Below are positions 9,084-18,248 of a stretch of 64,000 nucleotides of DNA, piece by piece. The position numbers and the translations under genes were made by a program. Every line of letters begins with the position of its first letter. Position 1 is the first letter of the stretch. The notes under the pieces were generated by a model that saw only the letters and a list, made by a program, of their open reading frames with translations, had not been told where the DNA came from and did no database searches. This stretch comes from Rheinheimera mangrovi. Its GTDB lineage: Bacteria > Pseudomonadota > Gammaproteobacteria > Enterobacterales > Alteromonadaceae. The DNA is taken from assembly GCF_003990335.1 (NCBI RefSeq), contig NZ_CP034683.1, forward strand, positions 2,959,501-3,023,500. The letters run 5' to 3'.

Positions 9084-10388
9084 ATGTCTGCTCCATATCT
9101 TGCTGTTGATTTTGGTACGTCCAACTGTGCCGCTGGTTTTATGCTGGACCAACAGCCACATTTATTAGCTTTGGAGCAGGACGGCAGCCGTTATTTAAGC
9201 TCGGCTTTGTATATAGAGCGCCAGCGTGATCCGGAAGATGAAGATGCTTACCTTTCAGCTAGTCTGACCCGTTTATTAGCACAAAACAGCACAGTGCTGG
9301 TCGGTAAAGCCGCACACGAACGTTACAGCATGGATCCCTTAGGTGGTGTGTTTATCCGTTCACCGAAGTCGATGCTCGGCAGCCGTTTGACGCCAGCTCA
9401 AACTGAAATTTATACGCAGGTAGCCACTTTATTGTTAGGCCGGATCAAACAAGGTGCAGAGCAGAAATTAGGTCATCAGGTTGAAAGGGTATTGATTGGC
9501 CGCCCTATCCATTTTCAGGGCATAGATTTAGCCTTAGGTGATGAACGGGCTTTGGCCATTTTAAATCAGGCAGCTAGCCGGGTAGGTTTTAAAGAAGTGG
9601 ATTTTGCCTATGAGCCGGTAGCAGCAGCTATTGAGTACGAAAGGCATTTAACCCGGGAGCAACTGGTGCTGGTGGTGGATATTGGTGGTGGTACCAGCGA
9701 TATCAGCTTGATCCGGTTAGGGCCAGAGCATAGCCAAACCTTTGACCGCAGCAGAGACCTGTTAGGCCACAGCGGTAAACGTATTGGTGGTGTGGATATG
9801 GATATCAAACTGACGATTTATGGTTTGATGAAACTTTTTGGCCGCCAGAGTCTGGCGCTGGATGGAAAACCTTTGCCCGGTGCTTTGTTCAGTGATGCAG
9901 TCAATATTATCGACATTCATGCCCAGGAGCGGTTTTACGCTGAGAAAACCTACGATGAACTGCTGGATTTAAAAGATCTAGCGGCTGAACCACAACTTTT
10001 AAACCGCTTTGTGCAGGTATACCAGCAACATTTAAGTTATTACCTGAATCAAAAAGCTGAGCAAGCTAAAATCGGCCTGACCGAACATGCTGCTGTGGAT
10101 GTAGTACTGGACCGTATTGATCAGGGTCTTTTGCAAAACCTGTCGCAACAACAACTGATGGATGCTTTGTATCAGGAGTTATCCGGCATCAGTAAGCTAA
10201 TTCAGCAGTGTTTACAAAGTGCTGGCGCAAAACCAGACAGTATTTTTGTTACAGGGGGCGCTTCTGCTGTACCTGGCGTACAACAAATGCTGCAGCAGTT
10301 ATTGCCTGATGTACCTGTGATCCGCGGCGACCAGTTTGGCTCTGTCGCTATGGGATTAAGTAAACTGGCTTCGCTTCGTTTTGGCTAA
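9084..10388 (+). CDS. yegD: YegD-type Hsp70 family protein
   Basis: A 434-residue protein with only the actin-like ATPase half of an Hsp70. Phosphate-1 motif AVDFGTSNCA is at residues 7-16, VKSPKS-like IRSPKSMLG near 93, LIGRPIHFQG near 138, phosphate-2 VVDIGGGTSD near 195, LLGHSGKRIGG near 225, and an adenosine motif FVTGGASAVPG near 388. These blocks match E. coli YegD, which lacks the substrate-binding lid of DnaK. The client and the nucleotide exchange partners are unknown. It follows the hydrolase gene by about 40 bases on the same strand and may share its transcript. Confidence 0.88.
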   Translation: MSAPYLAVDFGTSNCAAGFMLDQQPHLLALEQDGSRYLSSALYIERQRDPEDEDAYLSASLTRLLAQNSTVLVGKAAHERYSMDPLGGVFIRSPKSMLGSRLTPAQTEIYTQVATLLLGRIKQGAEQKLGHQVERVLIGRPIHFQGIDLALGDERALAILNQAASRVGFKEVDFAYEPVAAAIEYERHLTREQLVLVVDIGGGTSDISLIRLGPEHSQTFDRSRDLLGHSGKRIGGVDMDIKLTIYGLMKLFGRQSLALDGKPLPGALFSDAVNIIDIHAQERFYAEKTYDELLDLKDLAAEPQLLNRFVQVYQQHLSYYLNQKAEQAKIGLTEHAAVDVVLDRIDQGLLQNLSQQQLMDALYQELSGISKLIQQCLQSAGAKPDSIFVTGGASAVPGVQQMLQQLLPDVPVIRGDQFGSVAMGLSKLASLRFG

Positions 10389-10538
10389 CAAAGGCTCTAA
10401 ATCAGCTTTAATTTCACTCAATTCACTAAGTTGCACAAAAAACCAACAATAGCGCTGGTCGCACTGGCGCTTTCCCGTTACAATGCGCGGCTTTTTGCGG
10501 GGGCCAATTGGGGTTCACGCTTTTATTTGAGAAATTTA

Positions 10539-11960
10539 ATGTCATTTTCTGCTTTGGGTTTAAACCCTGCTTTGGTTGAGGCCGTACATCAGGCCGGTTA
10601 TACCCAACCAACCCCTATTCAACAACAGGCCATTCCTGCTGTATTGCAGCGTCGTGACTTGTTAGCAGCCGCTCAAACCGGCACAGGCAAAACTGCCAGC
10701 TTTGTCTTACCTATACTGCAAATTTTATCAGCACAACCAATTCAGAAACCTCGTCCGGTCAAAGCGCTGATTTTAACGCCGACCCGTGAACTGGCGGCGC
10801 AGATTGAAGAACAAATTCAGAAATACGGTAAAGAGTTAAGCCCAAAACTAAAACACCATGTCGTCTTTGGTGGCGTGAGTATTAACCCACAAATGATGGC
10901 TTTACGTGGTGGTGTGGATATTTTAACTGCCACTCCTGGCCGTTTATTGGATTTATTAAGCCAAAATGCGCTGAAGCTGGATCAGGTGCAAATGCTGGTT
11001 CTGGATGAAGCCGACCGCATGTTGGACATGGGCTTTATCCGCGATTTGAAAAAAATTCTGGCGCTGCTGCCTAAAGTCCGGCAAAACCTGCTGTTTTCAG
11101 CAACCTTCAGCGATGAAATTAAATCTCTGACTAAAGGTTTGTTGCAAAACCCACTGATGATCCAGGTCACACCGGAAAATACCACAGTCGAAAAAATTGA
11201 GCAGCAAGTCTACCTGCTGAACAAAGGCCAGAAAACGGCTGCTTTGTGTGAACTGATCACCGAAAACAACTGGCAACAAGTGTTGGTTTTTATGCCAACC
11301 AAACACGAAGCCAACCGTTTAAGTGAACAGCTGACCTATGCTGGTATTCCGTCAGCCGCTTTGCATGGCAATAAAAGTCAGAATGCCCGGACTAAAGCTT
11401 TAGCCGATTTTAAAGCCAATGAGTTACGGGTGTTAGTGGCAACCGACGTGGCCGCCCGGGGCATAGATATATCCCAGCTGCCTTATGTAGTGAACTTTGC
11501 ATTGCCACGCTCTCCTGCGGATTACGTGCACCGTATAGGCCGTACCGGCCGTGCCGGTAAATCTGGTTTAGCCGTATCTTTTGTCGCTCCTGATGAAATA
11601 CCGCAACTGAAATTGGTGGAGCGTTTAATTGGTATTAAACTGCCAAGTCAGACTATGAATCCAAACCCTTTGCCTGAGGCTATGGTGGCTATAGCCAAAG
11701 CTCCTCGCCCGCCCCGCCCTGTGCGTAAGCCGCAAGCGGACAGTGCTAAGCCAAAAGCTGACGGCAATAAACCTAAAGCCAATGCAGGACAAAAACCAGC
11801 CCAACATCAGGGGCAAAAGCCGCCACGGCGTTTTGAAGCGCCAAAAACTCCTGGTATTCAAACGCAGGCTGCAGGTCATATGGCCACTCCGGCTGCTGAA
11901 CATAACAGCGGCAATGGCCAGCGCCGTCGTTTTAAACCTAAGCCTAAAGCGACGGCTTAA
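10539..11960 (+). CDS. rhlE: RhlE-type DEAD-box ATP-dependent RNA helicase
   Basis: Unwinds RNA duplexes, usually in ribosome assembly or RNA decay. From the ATG at 10539 (473 residues) the Q motif ([14 protein letters not shown]) begins near residue 22, followed by motif I AQTGTGKT, Ia PTRELA, GG, TPGRL, motif II DEAD, motif III SAT, motif IV-V ([14 protein letters not shown]) and motif [12 protein letters not shown]. The last 80 residues are a basic Pro, Lys and Gln-rich tail that may bind RNA. The frame stays open upstream to 10431, but those codons look unlike a helicase, and TTGAGAAATTTA sits just before the chosen ATG. RhlE versus another DEAD subfamily is judged from the GYTQPT context. 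Confidence 0.88.
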   Translation: MSFSALGLNPALVEAVHQAGYTQPTPIQQQAIPAVLQRRDLLAAAQTGTGKTASFVLPILQILSAQPIQKPRPVKALILTPTRELAAQIEEQIQKYGKELSPKLKHHVVFGGVSINPQMMALRGGVDILTATPGRLLDLLSQNALKLDQVQMLVLDEADRMLDMGFIRDLKKILALLPKVRQNLLFSATFSDEIKSLTKGLLQNPLMIQVTPENTTVEKIEQQVYLLNKGQKTAALCELITENNWQQVLVFMPTKHEANRLSEQLTYAGIPSAALHGNKSQNARTKALADFKANELRVLVATDVAARGIDISQLPYVVNFALPRSPADYVHRIGRTGRAGKSGLAVSFVAPDEIPQLKLVERLIGIKLPSQTMNPNPLPEAMVAIAKAPRPPRPVRKPQADSAKPKADGNKPKANAGQKPAQHQGQKPPRRFEAPKTPGIQTQAAGHMATPAAEHNSGNGQRRRFKPKPKATA

Positions 11961-11979
11961 AAGATAACGGTTAAAGCGG

Positions 11980-12666
11980 ATGAAGATTCGTTTAGCCAAA
12001 TACCTGGCCGACCATGGCCTTTGTTCAAGACGAGCCGCCTCAAGGCTGATTGACGAAGGCCGGGTTTTGGTAAATTACCGCCCCGCTAATCATATTGATC
12101 ATGTAGATGCTGACGACCAAATTCTGGTCGATCAGCAACCTTTTGCTGCTACCACCGAAAAACATTATCTGCTGTACCACAAGCCTGTGGGTATAGACTG
12201 TAACCTCAATCCGGATAAAGCCGACAGCCTGTACCATTTGCTGCAACAATTCCCTATGCGGCTGTTTCCGGTCGGACGGCTGGATAAAGACTCTTGTGGT
12301 TTAGTGCTGCTGACCAATGATGGCGAGCTGGCACAGCGTTTGTTGCACCCTGATTTTTACCATGAAAAAACCTATCAGGTGACGGTAGATAAAACACTGA
12401 CGACTCAGGCTTTGAAGCAACTGGCATCCGGTGTCAGTTGGACTGTTGGCCCTCATAGCTATCAATCCCGTCCTTGTCAGGTGACCCAACTTAGCACCGA
12501 TCGTTTTGAAATTGTGCTGACCCAGGGCTTAAACCGACAAATCCGCTATATGTGCCGCAGTCAGGGCTTTAAAGTGCTGCACCTCAAACGTATTCAATTG
12601 GCGGAGTTTAATCTCGCTGATTTAGCTGAAGGTTGTTTTAAAGCTGTTTGCCTGCCGGTTAAATAA
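11980..12666 (+). CDS. rluF: RluF-like S4-domain rRNA/tRNA pseudouridine synthase
   Basis: Isomerises uridine to pseudouridine in RNA. The 228-residue protein has an N-terminal S4 RNA-binding domain (RLAKYLADHGLCSRRAA) and the RsuA/RluB/E/F catalytic domain: KPVGIDCN, the catalytic Asp in GRLDKDSCGLVLLT (about residue 102) and GLNRQIRYMC near 180. Motifs and the VTVDK segment are closest to E. coli RluF, but the long C-terminal tail of that enzyme is missing. It follows the helicase gene by 19 bases, so the two RNA-related genes are likely co-transcribed. The exact target nucleotide is not shown by sequence. Confidence 0.85.
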   Translation: MKIRLAKYLADHGLCSRRAASRLIDEGRVLVNYRPANHIDHVDADDQILVDQQPFAATTEKHYLLYHKPVGIDCNLNPDKADSLYHLLQQFPMRLFPVGRLDKDSCGLVLLTNDGELAQRLLHPDFYHEKTYQVTVDKTLTTQALKQLASGVSWTVGPHSYQSRPCQVTQLSTDRFEIVLTQGLNRQIRYMCRSQGFKVLHLKRIQLAEFNLADLAEGCFKAVCLPVK

Positions 12667-12735
12667 TGTCTGTTATCAATTTCTATTTTTGTGTTGTAGA
12701 GTAAGTATTCATAAAGTTACTAAAAAAGGGCAAAA

Positions 12736-13149
12736 ATGAAGAACTTAGCTATCGGGATCTTTGCTGCTTTCTGCTTTGCGGTAGCACCTCTACAAGCGTC
12801 AGAACCTACATCACTCCAAGGCAGCTGGACACTTAAATCTGCGGTTTACACCAAGGCCGATGGCACTGTGATCAAAGTGTCAGGCGAGGATTTGAAATCG
12901 GTGAAAGTCTTGTCCAAAAGCTATTTCAGTTTTGTCACAGTCAATAAAGACGGCAGTTTCAGCAGCGCCTTAACAGGCACTTACCAGTTGAAAGGCAATG
13001 ACTATCACGAAACTCCACAAACAGGTTCAGTCGCCAGCATGCTTAATAAAACCTATGAATTTAAAGCCAAAGTCGAAGGCGATCTCTGGCATCACAGTGG
13101 TATGGAAGATGGAATGAAAATTGAGGAGGTCTGGGTAAGACTGGATTAA
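12736..13149 (+). CDS. Small exported protein, lipocalin-like fold suspected
   Basis: A 137-residue protein with a signal peptide (cut near PLQASEP). The mature part reads LQGSWTLKSAVYTKADGT, later VNKDGSFSSALTGTYQL and ends IEEVWVRLD, like small periplasmic proteins that form one beta-barrel around a GSW motif (lipocalin-like or DUF4488-like). No catalytic residues are seen. It has a ribosome site AAGGGC. Its stop overlaps the stop of the convergent ABC-F gene inside a palindrome. Function unknown. Confidence 0.75.
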   Translation: MKNLAIGIFAAFCFAVAPLQASEPTSLQGSWTLKSAVYTKADGTVIKVSGEDLKSVKVLSKSYFSFVTVNKDGSFSSALTGTYQLKGNDYHETPQTGSVASMLNKTYEFKAKVEGDLWHHSGMEDGMKIEEVWVRLD

Positions 13150-13160
13150 TCCAGTCTTAC
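13135..13160. terminator. Perfect 26-bp palindrome holding both stop codons of convergent genes
   Basis: The 26 bases are fully self-complementary, centred at 13147/13148, with TTAA in the middle. Both the plus-strand small exported protein and the minus-strand ABC-F protein end inside it, and both proteins therefore end in VRLD. It may act as a shared terminator, although no long T tract follows on either side. Confidence 0.6.
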
Positions 13161-14726
13161 CAAAGCAGAGAAACCAAGCTGCTGCCACTGTGCTTCCTGA
13201 TGAGTCACCAACATAAAACCCGCCGGATAAGTCTGTAAAAAGCTTTTGAGCACAGCCAACGCCTGAAAATCCAAATGATTATCCGGCTCATCCAGCAGCA
13301 AAAAAGGCGCATAAGGCTGCAATGCCAAAGTCAGAAACAACAACTTCATTCGCTCTCCGCCACTGAGCTGCCGCGTTGGTAACTTCAGGCGCTCTGCACC
13401 AAGGCCTATACCAGACAAACAAGTTCGGATCTGCGATTCCTGCTGCGACATCGTCAGCGTTCTGATCGCCTCTACAGCGTCCGGAAAATCATCCAGTAAA
13501 GATAAATGCTGATCCAAATACCAAAGCTGTTGTTTCACCTGCACTAAACCCTGTGTTGGCTGAATAAAACCCGCCAGTATTTTAAGTAAGGTCGACTTGC
13601 CACTGCCATTGCTTCCAGTGACAACGCAGCGCTGCTGCACATCAAGCTGAAAAGATAAAGGCGCTTTTGAGCCATAAGGTAAAACCAAGCCGTCACAATA
13701 AAGCACAGGACCGCTGCATGCTTTTACCGCGGCAACAGAAGGTAGTTTTGGCAAGTCGCGGCAATCCAGTTGTCGTTGCAGCTGTTGGCGCCTGGCACTT
13801 AACTCCTGCTGCTGAGCCTGCACCTGAAGCTGCAAACGACCATGGCTTTGTTCAGCCTGCTGAGCTTTTCTGCCCAGTAAAATAGGCGCCTGATTGGCAT
13901 GGGCTTTATTCTTTTTAGCCTGATGATGTTTTTGCTCTTGTTGTTCAAGCAATAGCTGTTGCTGCTGTTGTTGGCGATTTTGCTGTTTTTTCAGCTTGTC
14001 ATTTTGTTGCTGCAACTGCTGCTTTAGTCTCTGGCTCTGCTGCAAAAAGTCCTGGTAGTTGCCCTGATATTTTTCCAGGCCTAAAGGCGATAACTGGTAA
14101 ATACAATCAACAGTCGACAATAACTCCACATCATGGCTCACCAATAAATAACCAGCTTTGTACTGCTTTAGCTGCTGCTGAAGCCATAAACGAGCTTGTT
14201 GATCCAGATGGTTTGACACTTCATCGAGCAATAAAAACTGTTTTGTTGCAAAAGCCTTCGCCAGCCGCAGTTTCATCAACTGCCCACCGCTTAAAGCCTT
14301 GAGTGGTAAGGCAGGATCTGCGGGCAAGTTTAAATCCACCAACCACTGCCTAAGCTCTGCTTTCGCTAACCAGCGATCACCGATGCAATCAAAATCAGTG
14401 TGGTCCAGACTGCCAGCTTCTACTCGATCTAAAGCGTCAAACAAAGCATCTAACCCCAGATAACAGCTGATGCTTTGGTTAAGATCCGGCTCTAGCTGTG
14501 CCAAGTAATAAAATGGCTGTTGCCAAAGCAATTCACCACTGTAAGCCAAGCCAGAGTCCTGAGCGGCTAAACAACGCAAAAATAACGATTTACCGCAGCC
14601 ATTTAAGCCGACTAAGGCCTGAGCCTTATTCTGAAGTTGCAGATCAATAGCTGGGTGTAATAATTCCAGACCCGGATGGGTCCATTGGAATTGGCGACAT
14701 AACAACACAGTAGATGATTCAGACAT
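13146..14726 (-). CDS. ABC-F family ATPase (ribosome-associated type)
   Basis: A 526-residue protein with two ATP-binding cassettes and no membrane segment. Cassette 1 has Walker A GLNGCGKS (about residue 42), signature LSGGQLMKLRLA and Walker B LLLDEVSNHLD. Cassette 2 has GSNGSGKST (about 371), LSGGERMKLLFL and LLLDEPDNHLD. The 60-residue linker between them is an extreme Gln and Lys-rich coiled coil, the ribosome P-site tRNA-interacting motif of ABC-F factors. Such proteins rescue or regulate translating ribosomes and some give antibiotic resistance; the subtype cannot be told. CAGGAGTCTGT precedes the ATG. A YnfM-type transporter gene lies upstream on the same strand, about 200 bases away. 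Confidence 0.88.
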   Translation of the reverse strand: MSESSTVLLCRQFQWTHPGLELLHPAIDLQLQNKAQALVGLNGCGKSLFLRCLAAQDSGLAYSGELLWQQPFYYLAQLEPDLNQSISCYLGLDALFDALDRVEAGSLDHTDFDCIGDRWLAKAELRQWLVDLNLPADPALPLKALSGGQLMKLRLAKAFATKQFLLLDEVSNHLDQQARLWLQQQLKQYKAGYLLVSHDVELLSTVDCIYQLSPLGLEKYQGNYQDFLQQSQRLKQQLQQQNDKLKKQQNRQQQQQQLLLEQQEQKHHQAKKNKAHANQAPILLGRKAQQAEQSHGRLQLQVQAQQQELSARRQQLQRQLDCRDLPKLPSVAAVKACSGPVLYCDGLVLPYGSKAPLSFQLDVQQRCVVTGSNGSGKSTLLKILAGFIQPTQGLVQVKQQLWYLDQHLSLLDDFPDAVEAIRTLTMSQQESQIRTCLSGIGLGAERLKLPTRQLSGGERMKLLFLTLALQPYAPFLLLDEPDNHLDFQALAVLKSFLQTYPAGFMLVTHQEAQWQQLGFSALVRLD

Positions 14727-14923
14727 ACAGACTCCTGAAATACAGGAAGGCTGTGTTCACAGACAAACAGAAAATGAAATAAATACCTGTTAAACAACAG
14801 CTATCCTGAAGATTTGTAAAATAACGGCTACAAATTTTCGGGAATTTAGTTGTTCATTTCAGCGGTACTCGAAGTGGAAGTGACGTTATGCTAACAAGCA
14901 AAACAAAGTGGACGCAAGTTATT

Positions 14924-16108
14924 TCACGGCGCTTTTGCTGCGCTGTGTTTTAGCCACAGACTGAAAACTAAGGTCAGCATAAACATCAGCAAGGAGCCTG
15001 CTACGACCCCATTCCAGCCCCACTGCTGCCAGAATGGCGATAAATACAAACCACCAGAACTAGCACCCAGATAATAAAACACCAGATACAAAGCGCTGGC
15101 ACTGGCTTTGGCTTTGACCGCCTGTTGATTAACCCAACTGCTGGCCAGAGAATGGCAAAGAAAAAAGCCAAAGGCACTGATAAAAAAACCAAACACAATC
15201 AAAGGCAAGGCATTAAAAACGGTCAAGGCTGTACCGAGCATCATAATAGCAATCCCCAGCGCCATGCCCAACGCAGGATGAATTCGCTGCCCTACTTTGC
15301 CAGATAAAGCCGATCCTACAGTACCGGTTAAATAGGTAATAAATAACAGACCTATCCAACCGCTGGACAATAAATATGGGCTATCAGACAAGCGGAAAGC
15401 GACAAAAGTGTACTGATTTAAAAAGATAAAAAAGTTAAGGCCGCCGATCATATAGGTCAGCAACAAAGTTTTCTGGCGTAAATGGAACCAGTTATCTGAC
15501 ATGGCTTGTTTGAGCTGAAACGGCTGTTTTTGAAAATAGCTGGATTTAGGCAAATAACGCCAGACCAGATAAGTGCAAAGCGCACTACCCAACCCCATAG
15601 GCCAGAACACCCATTGCCAGTGATTAATTTCTGCAAACCAGCCTGACAACAAACGCCCGCTGATGCCCCCCAACGAATTGGCACTGATGTAATAACCCAC
15701 AGCCACCACCATGGCCGTTTTACTGAATTCTTCGCCCATATAAGCGATGGCAATAGCGGGCAGACCACCTAAACAAAAGCCCTGCAAAGCACGCAGTAGC
15801 AAAAGTGAGTGATAGGATTCGACCTGAGTCAGCGCCAATGTGCTCAGCGCCATACCGCCCAGGCTCCAGAGCAATAAAGTGCGACGCCCGTAAGAATCCG
15901 ACAAGGCACCATACACCAGTAAAGACAAGCCCAGTGCCAGCGTGCCTATGGCATAACTCCAGCTGGTTTGCAGGGGTGTCAGTTGAAATTCACGGCTTAG
16001 CAGCGGCAATAAAGGCTGCAACATATGCAGGTTGGCAAACACAAAAACAGCAGCCAGACAAAGCGCAAAACTGGCGGCATAAAATGCAGGGGTGTTTTTA
16101 TCAATCAT
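14924..16108 (-). CDS. YnfM-type major facilitator superfamily transporter
   Basis: A 394-residue inner-membrane protein with about twelve hydrophobic segments. The MFS loop motif reads GALSDSYGRRTLLLWS after helix 2. The blocks YISANSLGGISGRLLSG, LLFITYLTGTVGSALSG and HSLASSWVNQQAVKAKASAS match E. coli YnfM, an arabinose-like efflux-type transporter with poorly known substrate. No operon partner is obvious. The 200 bases upstream (16109-16308), which lie between this gene and the divergent DUF885 gene, must hold both promoters; I see no clear operator there. Confidence 0.88.
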   Translation of the reverse strand: MIDKNTPAFYAASFALCLAAVFVFANLHMLQPLLPLLSREFQLTPLQTSWSYAIGTLALGLSLLVYGALSDSYGRRTLLLWSLGGMALSTLALTQVESYHSLLLLRALQGFCLGGLPAIAIAYMGEEFSKTAMVVAVGYYISANSLGGISGRLLSGWFAEINHWQWVFWPMGLGSALCTYLVWRYLPKSSYFQKQPFQLKQAMSDNWFHLRQKTLLLTYMIGGLNFFIFLNQYTFVAFRLSDSPYLLSSGWIGLLFITYLTGTVGSALSGKVGQRIHPALGMALGIAIMMLGTALTVFNALPLIVFGFFISAFGFFLCHSLASSWVNQQAVKAKASASALYLVFYYLGASSGGLYLSPFWQQWGWNGVVAGSLLMFMLTLVFSLWLKHSAAKAP

Positions 16109-16308
16109 AGCTTTTAGTCATATCGTTCAATCACGACCATCATCAACACTGCAGAGCCAAAGAGCGCTCACAAAAGATGGCTAAGTATACCGCGAATAAG
16201 CTAATTTTTACTTTGCTTTACCGCAAATGGCTGTCGCACTGCTGAAATACCTGAGATCAAAGCGTAAGATAAGCTCTACTTTACGCACTCAAACCAAAAG
16301 GAAAAACT

Positions 16309-18192
16309 ATGCGTTTGTCATTTCTGGCTCTGGCCATCAGCGGTGTGCTGTTGGCAGGTTGTAACGAAGCCCCAACAAAAGCAGAATCGAACACTGCTGC
16401 TCAACCAACAACAACAGTTGAAGTAACCAAGGCTCCCGCTGCTCAGTCAGCTGAACAACTGTATCAACAGGCCACTCAGCTCTTGTTTCAGGCTCGCGCT
16501 TTAAATGCCTCAGCTTTGGGTTTATCTGAAGATGTCGTAGGTAAAGCATTTAACACCGAACTGGAGAACTATAGTGAAGAAGCGGAAGCTGAACTTCGCA
16601 AACAGCTGAATGCAGTAATCAGCCAACTCGCTACCCTTCCGGTGCCAGCAGATGATGTTGAAGCGGAAAATCAGGCCGTCATGCTAAACATTATGCAGTA
16701 CTACGCCGGCAGCAATGAGTTTCCTCAAGGTTATATCGACTCCTGGATGGGGCATTCAGCTTTTGTCGTCAATCAAATCAACGGTCCCACCATAGATATG
16801 GCGGGCGCTTTACAAAATTCGCATCCGATAAGCTCAGAACAGGATGCAAAAGACTACCTAAGCCGGCTGGAAAAATTTGGCGCAGCGTTAAAAGCTGTTG
16901 AACAGCGTTTTGTCTCTGACGCCGCCACGGGTTGGATAGCGCCAAAAGTTCTGCTGGAGAAATCTCTAGTCATTTTAGATGGTTATGCCAGCGGTGAAGT
17001 AACAGAGCATGTGCTGTATAAAGATTTTGCGAAAAAACTGGGTGGCCTGAAAGAATTATCTGCAGAAGCAAAGCAGCAGTATCTGACCTCAGCTGCACTT
17101 TTAGTACAAAAGCAAGTACAGACAGGTTATCAGCAACTCGCTGCTGCAGTGCGCTCAGAACTGCCAAAAGCCAGAATGGAATCCGGCATTTGGGCTCAAC
17201 CTAATGGCGATAAGTTTTATGCCTGGTCAGTAAAACAACTGGGCGATACCGACCTGACGCCAGAGCAAATTCACCAGATAGGTTTGGATGAAGTGGCCCG
17301 TATCAGTCAGGAGATGGACAGTATCTTAAAGGCTCAAGGTTATAAAGACGGCTCTGTCGGCGCTCGTATGACGGCATTAAATGGCGAAGCCCGCTTTTTA
17401 TACGAAGACTCAGACGCGGGTCGTCAGCAGGTGCTGGATGACTTAAATAAATACATAGCTGAAATAAATCTGCGTATGCCGGAGCTTTTTGCCACTAAAC
17501 CACCTTATCCGGTGGAAGTACGCCGTATTCCGGTAGAAATTCAGGACAGCGCTGCGGGCGGCCAATACAGCTCGCCAGCCATTGATGGCAGCAAGCCTGG
17601 TATTTATTGGATTAACCTGCGCGATATTAAAGCCAACGCAAAATTTGATCTAAAAACCCTGACCTACCATGAGGCCAACCCAGGCCACCACTGGCAGGTG
17701 GCGTTGAATTTAGCTCAGGAGCATTTGCCGCTGCTGCGCCGTGTCGCGCCATACAACAGCTATGTCGAAGGTTGGGCTTTGTATTCAGAGCTGGTCGCTA
17801 AAGAAATGGGCATGTACAAAGACGATCCTTTTGGCGATTTAGGCCGTCTGAAAGCTGAGTTATTCCGCTCAGTACGCTTGGTGGTTGACACCGGCCTGCA
17901 TGCGAAAAAATGGACGCGTGAACAAGCAATTAGTTACATGGCAGAAACCACAGGCACCACAGAATCTGATGTAGTCTCGGAAATCGAACGTTATATGGCA
18001 TGGCCAGGTCAGGCTTTAGGTTACAAGCTGGGCATGCTGAAAATTGTTGAGCTGCGCTCTTATGCCAAAGCGCAGTTAGGCGACAAGTTTGATATCAAGG
18101 CCTTCCACGATTTAGTGCTGTTAGGTGGCGCTGTGCCAATGTCGGTGCTGGATACGAAAGTGAAAAACTGGGTGGCCAGTCAGAAGGCATAA
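16309..18192 (+). CDS. DUF885 family lipoprotein, probable zinc metallopeptidase
   Basis: A 627-residue exported lipoprotein (lipobox LLAGC near residue 18, then a short Thr, Ala and Pro-rich linker). The DUF885 domain carries the HEANPGHHWQ metal site at about residues 454-463 and the downstream YVEGWALYSE helix that usually provides the third metal ligand. Family members act as metallo-carboxypeptidase-like enzymes on peptides or cell-wall material, mostly uncharacterised. AAAAGGAAAAACT precedes the ATG. The gene stands alone. Substrate unknown. Confidence 0.88.
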   Translation: MRLSFLALAISGVLLAGCNEAPTKAESNTAAQPTTTVEVTKAPAAQSAEQLYQQATQLLFQARALNASALGLSEDVVGKAFNTELENYSEEAEAELRKQLNAVISQLATLPVPADDVEAENQAVMLNIMQYYAGSNEFPQGYIDSWMGHSAFVVNQINGPTIDMAGALQNSHPISSEQDAKDYLSRLEKFGAALKAVEQRFVSDAATGWIAPKVLLEKSLVILDGYASGEVTEHVLYKDFAKKLGGLKELSAEAKQQYLTSAALLVQKQVQTGYQQLAAAVRSELPKARMESGIWAQPNGDKFYAWSVKQLGDTDLTPEQIHQIGLDEVARISQEMDSILKAQGYKDGSVGARMTALNGEARFLYEDSDAGRQQVLDDLNKYIAEINLRMPELFATKPPYPVEVRRIPVEIQDSAAGGQYSSPAIDGSKPGIYWINLRDIKANAKFDLKTLTYHEANPGHHWQVALNLAQEHLPLLRRVAPYNSYVEGWALYSELVAKEMGMYKDDPFGDLGRLKAELFRSVRLVVDTGLHAKKWTREQAISYMAETTGTTESDVVSEIERYMAWPGQALGYKLGMLKIVELRSYAKAQLGDKFDIKAFHDLVLLGGAVPMSVLDTKVKNWVASQKA

Positions 18193-18201
18193 CACTAAAT
18201 G

Positions 18202-18225
18202 GGGGCAGATGTTAGATTCTGCCCC
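18202..18225. terminator. Hairpin between convergent genes
   Basis: GGGGCAGA and TCTGCCCC pair across an 8-base loop, just after the DUF885 gene. There is no T tract. The same core appears again near 50.8 kb and 63.1 kb, so it looks like a repeated terminator type of this genome. Confidence 0.5.
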
Positions 18226-18248
18226 ACACCTCTTGGCTTTTTAAGCCT

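Noticed and set aside
10431..10538. Upstream extension of the RhlE-type helicase frame
   Set aside because: The extra 36 residues do not look like a helicase N-terminus and the ATG at 10539 fits family starts.
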